From Rachicladosporium sp. CCFEE 5018 (lineage: Eukaryota > Ascomycota > Dothideomycetes > Cladosporiales > Cladosporiaceae), in contig KZ111147.1 in assembly GCA_002077045.2 (NCBI GenBank), forward strand, positions 1,272,445 to 1,335,212: 62,768 bases of DNA, written 5' to 3'. The notes below the pieces were generated by a model, which saw only the letters and a list, made by a program, of their open reading frames with translations, was not told the origin of the DNA and did no database searches. How positions within the stretch are numbered: position 1 is the stretch's first letter; each line of letters starts with the position of its first letter. Both the position numbers and the translations under genes were made by a program. Shown piece after piece: positions 30,396 to 39,832 of the stretch.

Positions 30396-32576
30396 CATTG
30401 TCGAGCATTGCAGCGAGTGGTCTCACTTTGGTGCTCTCCGGGGAAAGTGCCTGTGCTATCGCAGCTATGGCGCCGATTACCTTCTCCTTGCCGTACGGTT
30501 CGCAGGTCGGAGAGACCAGGTAGTTCTGATACTGTGCCAGGAAACCATCCAGTTCGCCCGTCAGACTATGCCGACATGTAGAGCACAGAGAAGATATTGA
30601 CTTCGCTGACGCCGTAGTAAATGAAGGCGTGGCTAATGATGCGAAGAGAAACCGTAGTGCGTCTGGGAGAGCTTCGGCGTGACGCTCCATGTAAGCACCG
30701 TAATTGCCGATCATGTCAATCGCTGTTTTACGGACTTGCACAGGTATCTTCTGGGTAAAGTCACCCATCTCGTGAAAAAGTCCTCCTGATTGGAATAGCG
30801 ATGTCAGGTGTCTGTCGCTCGATTGGTCCTCGAGCACGTTATCGGCGATGGCGTTCAACGAGAATATCGATGCTTCCAAGGCACGCCATGATTTCTCTCG
30901 TAGAGCCTCCACCGCGACGTTGATGAGCCGAGTGAGCATATCTTCCCTCAAGAAGACGTACATTGATGAGAAAAGATCGGTCGTATCGGCTCTGAAAGTT
31001 GCAAAGCCCTCCTTCTCACTGTCGCCCCAATCCTTGGTAATGCTACCTGGTGGCGTGTATAGCTTCTTCCACAAGGAGTCTACGACCTCGTGAGAGACCT
31101 GGCGTGCGTGTATGATCCACGGAGTATGAAGTCCGCTTGGGTCCTCCTCACTGAAGCACAGATCGGTGACTGTCTCTGTGTACGTATTCCAAAATTCAAT
31201 GGTTAGTCCCGATAGCTCATCGTCGTCACCAGGGTAGCCGGAGCCCCTCAGCATTGACAGCAACAAGGGCATTGTCACTTGGCTGCGAGGATGATCCGGT
31301 CTCTCGATGATATCTTGAACCACTGCAATACCGTATGCGATCACAAAGGGTCCTGCACCATGATGAGAAGCCCCTTCTTCTGCTAGGTGTGTTTGCAATC
31401 GTGGGCCTTCCACTTCGCCGAGGAACTGCGCCAGACGATCGAGGTTCTGAGCGTCGAAGAAGCTGGTGTAGGATTCGAGCAGGTCAATGAACACGGTCAA
31501 CGCGTCGCCCTCGGAATTTTCGCTCATGAGGAGATTCATCGCATCTGGAAGAAGGCCTTGTAGGCACGCAAGCGCGTCTGGTTTGCCGGGCCACATAGGC
31601 TGAGCATAAGTCGCCCAAGTGGAGAAACAATGCAAAGCCTCGCTTGGGCCGTTCGATTGTCCTGACATTGCAAAACGCATGAGCGCGACTGCGTCTCCTA
31701 TTTCACCCTCCGTTTGCACATGCAGACGAGCATGCTTTGGTCCAGAATACTCCATTTTCGTCATCTCGTCGGCCAAGGAGGCCGTGAACCACAACAACGC
31801 AACATACTGGTGCGTAGACAGACCTTGCAGTAGCTCCTCAGTGGATGTCGTGATAGCTTCTACATCCACTAGGGTTTCGGGACCCACGCTAAACGCACAT
31901 ATGAGATGCAGAAGAGGTCGCTTCCATGCAAATGGCACACGTGTAAAGCAGGTCACCAATGTCGAGCAGAGCTTCCGAATCACAAGTGGCTTATCTGTAG
32001 CGTTCACAAGGCGGACAAACCAGGAGACTAGGCGTTGCAGTATGTGTTGGGATGTCGCTTCGTCGAGTGAAGCCCTATAGATAAGTAAGTAAGATGTTTG
32101 GACTTACTATGGCTTCTCCGAAAGTCTACGCCCTCTCCTGAGCTGCTATCGACGCGTTCGCACCAGCGAGTTCTGTCATCTGATGTCGCTAAGAGAAGGG
32201 TCTCCTGCAATTCGAGACTTTTCCTGAAGGACTCTCTCGCGGATCTAGCAGCTGAATACCCACTGTCGCAGCTACGTCGTCGACAGCAGCCCAGGAGAAT
32301 CTCAGACTTCTTGGAGAGCTGAGCGTAACTCAGGGTCGGATGTTGAACTGACCCATCATTGTTGAGCTTCACTGTGAATGTCAGTGCCCCAAAGAAGCGC
32401 ACGTTGATATCGTTGTCGCCGAGCAGCGCGTCCGCCAACTGCCAGCCCTCGCCCGACCGTTGCAGCAGTTGCAGCTGGTCTTGAATTTGGACGATGATAG
32501 TAGCATTGCCTGGTTGGTACAGGCGTTTGACGAGGGTGGCCACTTCAGCGACCGATTGAGGTGGCGCCACCGCCAT
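30396..32576 (-). CDS. Importin-beta family karyopherin, copy 1, C-terminal third in the gap
   Basis: Exons 32576-32353 and 32074-30396, with the same structure as copy 2; the intron is 278 nt. About 634 residues are visible and roughly 345 C-terminal residues are lost in the gap. Amino-acid changes against copy 2 are few (for example VTFFTRV to VTCFTRV, EDVEAI to VDVEAI), so the gene appears to have been under constraint. No frameshift or stop is seen in the visible part. Confidence 0.85.
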
Positions 32577-32746
32577 GGTGAGCGGAGTGTTGGTGTGTAG
32601 TGTGAGGTGAAGTGGACTGGAGATGCAGGCAAATAAATACATATATGTAGTCGGGGAAGCGGTCCGCACTTCCGACGCTTCACGCGACGCGAACTACATA
32701 CTCCGGGAGTACTACAAGGGGCCTCCTCTTTGCGGTGCACTCTAGC

Positions 32747-34507
32747 ATGTCGAAGCGTCGCCGCGATGACGACGAAGATGGCGAGTCGCCGTCACCTAGG
32801 AAATCGAGAAGGTCGATACGGGGAATCGAAATTGCTACGAGCAGCCCAGTGGCAGCAGAGACACCTTCAGGGAGGAAGTCGATACTACGAGGCACACCGA
32901 CGAAGTTGAATGGGCTGAAGGATTTTGTGCCTTCGCCCAGTCCACTGAAGAAAGTGCTGTTCACGACACCTTCGCAGACCACACGAGGCGCGGAGGAAGA
33001 CGATGAAGCTACGCCAATCACATCACGGAACGACCGATCAGCTCGTAGAAAGAGCGCGAGGACATTAGAGGTGGTGCGGGATGACAGCGATGCTGAGGGA
33101 GACACTGCGGAAGCGCAGCTCGCTGCCGAGATTCTTGACGACGTCGAGGGTGAGGCAGTCTCCGATGAGGACATCATTGGTGTGGCCATCCCGGATGCTA
33201 CGCAAGACACGCCTACGAAAATTGCAAGACCACGCGGCAGACCCAAGGGCAAGCGAAGAGAGCGAACTCCCACACCTCCTCCTGACCTGCCGCCTCACGA
33301 GCTGTACTTCTACCAGAATCGACCAGGAGCCACGAAAACGTCAGCCAACACGTTGTCGTCCCAGCTGTTGCTGAATCACGAGACGTACCGTCAACAGACT
33401 GAGCTTTACGCCGACCCACATGGCGAAGACATCGAACAGCTCAAGCGCTTGCATCATCGAGGCTTCGATCAATGGATGTTCGAGCTGGGGGAAGGATTCA
33501 ACCTCTGCTTGTACGGCTATGGATCGAAACGAAGCTTGCTGATGGAATTCGCTTCGCACTATCACACTCAGTCTGATGTACCGCCTAAGATCATCGTTGT
33601 GAATGGCTACATACCTGGTCTGACTATACGCGACGTCCTTACGACGCTCGCAGGTCAAGTAATCGCGAAGCCCACGAAGCTGCCCACGCAGCCTCCTGCC
33701 TTGGCAGACCTCATATTGAGTCAAATTTCTCCCAGTGCGCAGGGACAACATATCACGCTCTTGGTCCACTCACTCGACCATCCTAACCTCCGCAAGCATC
33801 AGGCGATCTTTGCTCGTCTCGCAGCGCACCCATTAATCTCCCTGATCGCAAGCGTAGACAATCCTAATTTCGCCCTGCTCTGGGACCTCTCCCTCACTCG
33901 CAGCTTCAAGTTCCTCTACCACGATACCACCACCTTCGCGCCATTCACGGCAGAGCTGGACGTCGTTGAAGAAGTCAACGCTCTTCTCGGCCGAAGTGGA
34001 CGAAGATTAGGTGGCAAAGACGGCGTAGCGTACGTGCTGAAGTCGCTCCCGGAGAACGCGAGAAATTTGTTTCGTATCCTCGTGGCGGAGCAGCTCGCAC
34101 TTGTCGATGCAGGTGGAGAAGTCGCTACCGATGGTACGAATGGCTTCGGCGGCTCAGACGACGAGGACGACGATATACTCGGTGCTGAGGACGAAGAAGA
34201 AGCTCTAGCTCAGACTACACCATCGAAACGAGTCCGTGGTCGTGGGAGACCAGCGAAGAAAGCTAAAGCGAAAGCAGCGCCGAGGGCTGTGGTCACGACG
34301 TCTAGTGAAGGCGTGGAGTATCGAACACTGTACCACAAAGCTGTCGAGGAATTTGTGTGCTCGAGCGAGCTCAACTTCCGCACACTGCTGAAGGAGTTCC
34401 ATGATCATCGGATGATCGAGTCGAGGAAGGACGCACTTGGCACGGAGAGATTGATCGTGCCTTTCAGGCGGGAGGAGCTGGAGGGTATCCTGGAGGAGCT
34501 GGTTTAG
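32747..34507 (+). CDS. ORC2: Origin recognition complex subunit 2, copy 1, intact
   Basis: 586 residues, single exon, start MSKRRRDDDEDGES. ORC2 is part of the six-subunit complex that marks replication origins and loads MCM. The N-terminal ~180 residues are disordered with Ser/Thr-Pro sites and an AT-hook-like RPRGRPKGKRR. The conserved part starts at PPHELYFYQNRPG and includes FDQWMFELGEGFNLCLYGYG then SKRSLL, the degenerate AAA+ P-loop characteristic of Orc2, followed by ITLLVHSLDHPNLR and LIASVDNPNFALLWD. An acidic/basic insert (DDEDDDILGAEDEEEA, KRVRGRGRPAKKAKAK) precedes the C-terminal winged-helix (LYHKAVEEFVCSSELNFRTL). It is the only complete ORC2 in the window. Confidence 0.95.
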   Translation: MSKRRRDDDEDGESPSPRKSRRSIRGIEIATSSPVAAETPSGRKSILRGTPTKLNGLKDFVPSPSPLKKVLFTTPSQTTRGAEEDDEATPITSRNDRSARRKSARTLEVVRDDSDAEGDTAEAQLAAEILDDVEGEAVSDEDIIGVAIPDATQDTPTKIARPRGRPKGKRRERTPTPPPDLPPHELYFYQNRPGATKTSANTLSSQLLLNHETYRQQTELYADPHGEDIEQLKRLHHRGFDQWMFELGEGFNLCLYGYGSKRSLLMEFASHYHTQSDVPPKIIVVNGYIPGLTIRDVLTTLAGQVIAKPTKLPTQPPALADLILSQISPSAQGQHITLLVHSLDHPNLRKHQAIFARLAAHPLISLIASVDNPNFALLWDLSLTRSFKFLYHDTTTFAPFTAELDVVEEVNALLGRSGRRLGGKDGVAYVLKSLPENARNLFRILVAEQLALVDAGGEVATDGTNGFGGSDDEDDDILGAEDEEEALAQTTPSKRVRGRGRPAKKAKAKAAPRAVVTTSSEGVEYRTLYHKAVEEFVCSSELNFRTLLKEFHDHRMIESRKDALGTERLIVPFRREELEGILEELV

Positions 34508-35149
34508 CGACGGCGACAACTAAGCTGACATTCTGATGCCTGCATAATGAGTACGTATGCCATGTACTTACCTCATTACCAACAACAGATGCATAACTCG
34601 CTGTATCGCAGCTCGGCTTTGCATGATGACTATATATGCTACATGTGGCGCATAGAAATGATTCCTCGTCCACCTCTCATGCATCTTTGCCGTTGCTGTA
34701 GGAATTGAGCAAAACCTATACCGGGATGTAATGCCTGGTCCGATTCAGGATCTGTCACCACCAATGAGGCAAACATACGCGTGAGATCTCGGCACATCAT
34801 AAACCCTGCATGAAGTTGCGCCATCATCGCGGCCGATCGCGGGGTCAAAGTGGCATGTTTGGAAAAAAATCTAGACTGACTCTAGGGCGTAATGGCATGC
34901 ATTACCAAGACATTCACCACCCGTGCGTTCGCTCGGCTCAAGAAATGCTAGTGCATCTCGCTCGTGCTCGCCGTGCTCGCTGTGGAATGGTCGAGTCATC
35001 GTGCCTTGTTGCTGCTGTTCAATAACATAGTTCCATATTCGTTCCTTCCTCATGAGATTCACTATCTACATCATCAACTACAAGCAAGACCAATCCGTCG
35101 AAAGCTATAATCTCTAATACCCATCGATCACATTGAACCCACAGCAGCC
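34508..35149. promoter_or_regulatory. PDX1 upstream region, copy 1
   Basis: About 640 bases. A block around 34840-34990 is well conserved with copy 2 (50960-51115), while the 150 bases just before the start codon differ strongly. The conserved block contains CTAGACTGACTCTAG with TGACTC at 34877-34882, a Gcn4/CpcA-type core, and a GCTCGTGCTCGCCGTGCTCGC run. Confidence 0.4.
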
Positions 35150-36148
35150 ATGAATACCAACGGCGCCCCCTCCACCAATGGAGACCACGCCACCTCTGCT
35201 ACCCTCCCATCCCACCCCGCTCCCACCACAAACGGCAACGCCTCAACCAATGGCACCTCCAAGCCCTCCCCCAAAGCCACCTTCGCCCTTAAAGCCGGCC
35301 TAGCCCAAATGCTCAAAGGCGGCGTAATAATGGACGTCGTCGATGCAGCCCAAGCCCGCATAGCCGAAGAAGCCGGCGCTGTGGCAGTAATGGCCCTCGA
35401 GCGTGTGCCCGCAGACATCCGTCGAGACGGTGGCGTGGCACGCATGTCCGACCCAACGATGATAAAGGAGATCATGAACACTGTGTCTATCCCTGTGATG
35501 GCAAAGGCGCGGATTGGGCATATTGTGGAGTGCCAGATTCTGCAGGCGGTGGGTGTGGACTACATCGATGAGAGTGAGGTTCTCACCCCGGCGGACCCGA
35601 AGTACCACGTCGAGAAGCATCAATTCGAGACGCCGTTTGTGTGTGGGTGCAGGAACTTGGGCGAGGCGTTGAGGAGGATCAGCGAGGGCGCTGCGATGAT
35701 CAGGACGAAGGGTGAGGCGGGGACGGGGGATGTTGTCGAGGCTGTAAGGCACATGCAGACTGTCAACGCGGAAATTGCACGGGCTAGCAGCGCCAGCGAT
35801 GTGGAGCTGAGGATGTTGGCTCGAGAGCACGAGTGTGATTTGGAGTTGCTGAGGGAGACTGCGAGGTTAGGCAGACTGCCTGTGGTGAACTTCGCGGCAG
35901 GAGGCATTGCTACGCCAGCGGATGCGGCATTGATGATGCAGATGGGTTGCGATGGTGTGTTTGTTGGCAGCGGCATCTTCAAGAGCGGCGATGCGGCGAA
36001 GAGGGCGAAGGCTATTGTGCTGGCTACTACGCACTTCAACGACCCCAAGATCGTGGCTGAGGCCAGCATGGGACTTGGAGAGGCGATGGTCGGCATCAAC
36101 TGCGAGGGCATGCAGACCGGAGATATGCTGTCGAAGAGAGGGTGGTAG
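35150..36148 (+). CDS. PDX1: Pyridoxal 5'-phosphate synthase subunit Pdx1 (SNZ family), copy 1
   Basis: 332 residues, single exon. Pdx1 builds PLP from ribose 5-phosphate, glyceraldehyde 3-phosphate and ammonia supplied by Pdx2 (not in this window). After a 45-residue Asn/Thr/Pro-rich leader the TIM barrel begins KAGLAQMLKGGVIMDVVD. It has the family landmarks ALERVPADIR, GGVARMSDP, PVMAKARIGH with an active-site lysine, ESEVLTPAD, HIDK-like region HVEKHQFETPFVCGCRNLGE, IRTKGEAGTG with the second lysine, and NFAAGGIATPADAALMM then GVFVGSGIF. From the leader onward it is identical in sequence to copy 2. Likely cytosolic. Confidence 0.97.
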   Translation: MNTNGAPSTNGDHATSATLPSHPAPTTNGNASTNGTSKPSPKATFALKAGLAQMLKGGVIMDVVDAAQARIAEEAGAVAVMALERVPADIRRDGGVARMSDPTMIKEIMNTVSIPVMAKARIGHIVECQILQAVGVDYIDESEVLTPADPKYHVEKHQFETPFVCGCRNLGEALRRISEGAAMIRTKGEAGTGDVVEAVRHMQTVNAEIARASSASDVELRMLAREHECDLELLRETARLGRLPVVNFAAGGIATPADAALMMQMGCDGVFVGSGIFKSGDAAKRAKAIVLATTHFNDPKIVAEASMGLGEAMVGINCEGMQTGDMLSKRGW

Positions 36149-36576
36149 ATGTTCCCCTGGCGTGTTTACTTAGTGATTGCATAGCTTGGTGTATATGATC
36201 GACCAATAGAGCATGGCTTGTCATGTCGACATGCCCATCCTATCAGCTTCTCATGCATGCTCATCGGTCTCTATTACTCGGCTTTCCAGACGCTCGTACA
36301 AAAGCATTGCTTCTTCCGTGACTGAGCCTTGTACGATTCTGTTCATCTCGTGATCCATCACAGCTCTTAACAGATGCTAAAATTCCCAGAACCCACATCC
36401 GCCACCAGCAAATTCCCTGGCTGATGCAATATCATGCCCGCTCCGAGATGCCCTTCAGGCTCACATACGTTCTACCCGACGATGTCTCGGGCGGCACGAG
36501 ACTCGACGTAAGTCCCCACGGATTGATAACATAGGCCAGCCGGCTAGTCAGTAGCTCTCAGCCGATAGCAAATTCA
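36149..36576. other. Intergenic between convergent PDX1 and regulator gene (copy 1)
   Basis: About 430 bases. Aligned with 52271-52701 it differs at roughly one base in five, with indels, far more than the genes on either side. Confidence 0.6.
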
Positions 36577-38179
36577 CTAGGGCGGATTCTCCAATCTCAG
36601 CTCTTTAGCCATCCACAGGAGTTTGCAATCACTAGTATCCCAAGACCCAATTGACTCCCTCTTCGTGATGTTCCTTACAAAAGCCATCTCCTCATCGAGC
36701 CTACACCTCACAACCTCATCATTCGCACCCAGCCAAGCGGTCACGAGCGCGAAGTGATGCAGTCCAGAGCCTATTGGATACCATTCGCTCACATCCTGCA
36801 GATTCGCGATAATCTCGTCGGCGTATGACGAAGAGCGCCAGGCATACAAGTCCCGATTCTCCAAGTCAATGCCGCTAGTGATACAAGCTGAGACAATACC
36901 GAGTCCGAAGAGAACGCACAGGACATGCTGCATCAAGGGCGCGTCGTTGGTGTAAGGTCCCCCTCTGGCTTGCGCGGCGAAAGGAGATAAGGCTTTGCGA
37001 GACGTGATCGCGATGCGTGACTGCTCGATGATGCGGCGTAGGGCCTCTTCGTTTGCTCGTGCTTCTTGCACGAGAGTCGGGTCCGGGATAGAGCAATACC
37101 GGGCAGCCTTGCCTCTGCGCATGAGCTCGGGGAAACAGGCGAGGTAGTTGAAGATGACCTCGGTGTCTGAGACCATGGAGAGGAGGGCGTGCCATTCGGA
37201 GGTGGCAAGTTGGATTGAGGGATTGAAAAGGGCTTCGAAGAGCTGAGAGATTTTGCTGGTCAGCAATGGTCGGAAAGCTCAATTCATCCAGAGTACTCAC
37301 CACAGAAGTCGACAACGAAACCACCATGACACGCTCAAAGTCATCCGTACCCTTGTGGAAGCCTCGCGCTCGCATGAGTGCGATGGCACCTTGTGCGTGA
37401 CCAGTTCCGACGTGGCCGTTGCCAGACATGCCTGCTACGCCCTATCTCACGTTAGTGCTTTCTCCAGGCCTATAGATATGCAAAATGTCGACGTACCTGA
37501 CATGTGCTGTCTCCGTCAGCCTACGACTTGTGCAAGCGATCAATCTGAGTATCATACTCACAGTAATATCATGACAGCAGCCAGAGTCTCCGGTCGTCTC
37601 ACAATCTCCTCGTTCTGTAGAGCCTCACGCAGGGTACGCAACGCTTTACCATACTTCTGGACAAAGATGACGGAGACCGGCTTTTGTTGGCAGATGTCGT
37701 GATGCGCGTGCACTAACGCTTCGATAGCTGCATCCATACTTGGGCTTACGCCGAGACGTCGTGGGACTTCTTGCAAGTATGGCCCATAAGACCACGCTAG
37801 GTTATGCTTGAAGTCCGTCGATGGCACGATGGTAGCCAAGAAGCGTAGACGCAGTGAGTCTGCAGCAGCGGTTGCAGGCGAGGATGCGATGCTGATTGCC
37901 CAGATGAGACCATCGCTATTGGGAGGCGTATAGTTCGCCCGTGCGGCGTCCACGGTGGTCTCCGAGGCGTAGAGCTGTTTGAACTTGTACCTCTTCTGCA
38001 AGGCACCATTGCAGGTCAAGTCCAATCGTTCGCAGCGACCGCAGGCGGGTTTAGCGGTATCGCACTGCTCGGCTGGTCAGCCGGACTGTTTATTTTCCAA
38101 AACGACGAAAGCCATGCAGCACCTTCTTCTTCTGCTTCCGGCAAGCATCACAGCCTAATCCAGATGGAACGCCAGGCAT
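36577..38179 (-). CDS. Zn2Cys6 transcription factor, copy 1 (five exons, 10-nt microexon)
   Basis: Model: 38179-38123, 38064-37562, 37506-37497, 37441-37301, 37242-36577 (1377 nt, 458 residues). Exon 1 ends GCDACRKQKKK and exon 2 starts CDTAKPACGRCERLDLTC, a complete Zn2Cys6 cluster split by an intron at the usual site. The regulatory domain is of the Fungal_trans_2 type: TLREALQNEE, then after the microexon TCQGVAGMSGNGHVGTGHAQ, then GAIALMRARGFHKG, then LFEALFNPSIQLATSEWHAL. The last exon contains the conserved tail ending ELRLENPP. All introns have GT-AG ends (55-58 nt). Without the microexon the frame closes at once. Nuclear regulator; targets unknown. Confidence 0.8.
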
Positions 38180-38534
38180 GGTGGTTCACGGCGGATCACA
38201 GGGTAGTTTCATGGTGTCAGAACGACATCTTTCGCGAGTCATTAGCAGTAGGCGAAGTTCTCTAAGACAGTCACTCTCTTCAGAGCATGCTGGACAGACA
38301 AAGGATTTGATAGCACGACAGGGACCGGTGTGCTAGCGAGGAGTCGGTCCCTGAGCGGCTCATGCTGCCTTAGTCAGCAGCCCACACCCCCCCGCGAAAG
38401 CAGGTCTGGGGTTGGAGCTTCCTGTTATTCCCGGTTCATCGAAGTCAAACCCTCACGACCTTGCTCATCCTCCTTCGCGCGATGTTACTCTCACGACTGC
38501 CTGTTCGGATCGTGCTATCCAGCAGTACTCCACG
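38180..38534. promoter_or_regulatory. Divergent promoter, regulator / HTD2 (copy 1)
   Basis: 355 bases between starts. Compared with 54304-54676, copy 2 carries an extra near-repeat of CCTGAGCGTTTCATG at about 54476-54505. No other motif recognised. Confidence 0.4.
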
Positions 38535-39685
38535 ATGGCCACCACAACACGGATCCTACGGCTGAGGCCACTCCTTACGCGTCACAATGCGCCATTTCAA
38601 TGCCTCCGCCGGCAACAATCGACCTTCGCAGACCTTCAACACTCAATGACCACCCGCAAGATCGCACCCATATTCGAGGACTTGAGCCCACAGACAAGTC
38701 ATCGTCTAGCTATAACATTGGCAGATTACCTGCCGAGCACCACGTGAGCTCCATACCTGCCCAATACCCAGCATCTCTAACCATTGCCAGTCCTCCCTCT
38801 ACCCTCTCACCTACAGCTCCAGCCCAGATCCTCCCCATACCTCACCACTTGATCTACTTCGAACCCACAAAACCCTCCTCGGAGATGCTCCCCGACGGCA
38901 CAAACCCCGATCAATCCCCTGGCCCGCCCTTCACACGCCGCATGTGGGCTGGCGGCCGCGTGCTGTATAATCAAGAGGCTCCCTTGACGCTATCTGGCCA
39001 GCGAGGCGTCTGCGCGGAGTTCATCCGGAATGTGGACGTCAAGGGCAAGGAGGGTGAGGAGAAGCTCTTCGTCCGCATCGAGCGTCGCCTAGCGCTGGCG
39101 AGCAAGGACGAGGTGGAGCAGCAGGCCGCTGCAGCGAACAGTGAGCAAGAAAAGTTAGACCTGCATCATCGCGTACGGCAACGGCTATGGCGTGACCGCG
39201 ACACAGACTTCGGTCCTGCATCCGTTCTCGAGACGAGGAATATCGTCTTCCTGCATCCGTCTGCTGCGCCGAGCCAAGCGCCTCCAGATGGTGCCGAGAA
39301 GAAGTCTAAGATCCTTCGACCAACGCATAAGCCCACCTGGAGTCACACGATCCTCCCCGATCCGAAGCTGCTCTTCCGCTTCTCAGCACTGACCTTCAAT
39401 GCGCACGCCATACATCTAGATCCTGTCTACTGCAGAGAAGTCGAAGGGCATCGGGAACGATTGTTCCACGGCCCGCTGAGCTTTGTATTCATGATGGAGA
39501 TGCTGAAGAAGCAATTACCCAGTGGCAAAGGAATTAAGAGCGTGGAGTACAGAAACCTGGCACCATTGTACTGTGGCGAAGAGGTGAAGTTCTGTGGCAC
39601 AGAGACAGGAGATGGGAAGTGGGAGGTGTGGACGGAGACGCCTGATGGAGGAGTGGCGGTAAAGGGGAGCGTAGTCGTGGCATGA
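38535..39685 (+). CDS. HTD2: Mitochondrial hydroxyacyl-thioester dehydratase type 2 (Htd2-like), copy 1
   Basis: Exons 38535-38743 and 38791-39685 (367 residues) around a 47-nt intron with a CTCTAAC branch site. Splicing gives ADYLPSTTPPSTLSPTAPAQ. The first ~40 residues (MATTTRILRLRPLLTRHNAP) are a clear mitochondrial presequence. The hot-dog hydratase half at the C-terminus holds the family motif: ALTFNAHAIHLDPVYCREVE then GHRERLFHGPLSFVFM, with catalytic Asn/His/Asp positions. Htd2 catalyses 3-hydroxyacyl-ACP dehydration in mitochondrial type II fatty acid synthesis, which feeds lipoic acid production. An unspliced frame from 38330 gives a different, unlikely N-terminus. Confidence 0.9.
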
Positions 39686-39832
39686 GAAATGCCAGACTCG
39701 CAGAGCAGGGTTGAGATCTGTACATATGTAACAAATGAAGGCCCGCCTTTTGTATTGCCCAGAATGCGCCTTGTGACACCTCGCTAGTCGCAACGCCTTG
39801 AACTTCCCGCCCAAAGTCCAAGTGAACAGCAC

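Noticed and set aside
37497..37510. 14-nt version of the regulator microexon using a GAG acceptor
   Set aside because: Copy 2 has GG instead of AG at that acceptor, and the 10-nt version keeps the frame with a site present in both copies.
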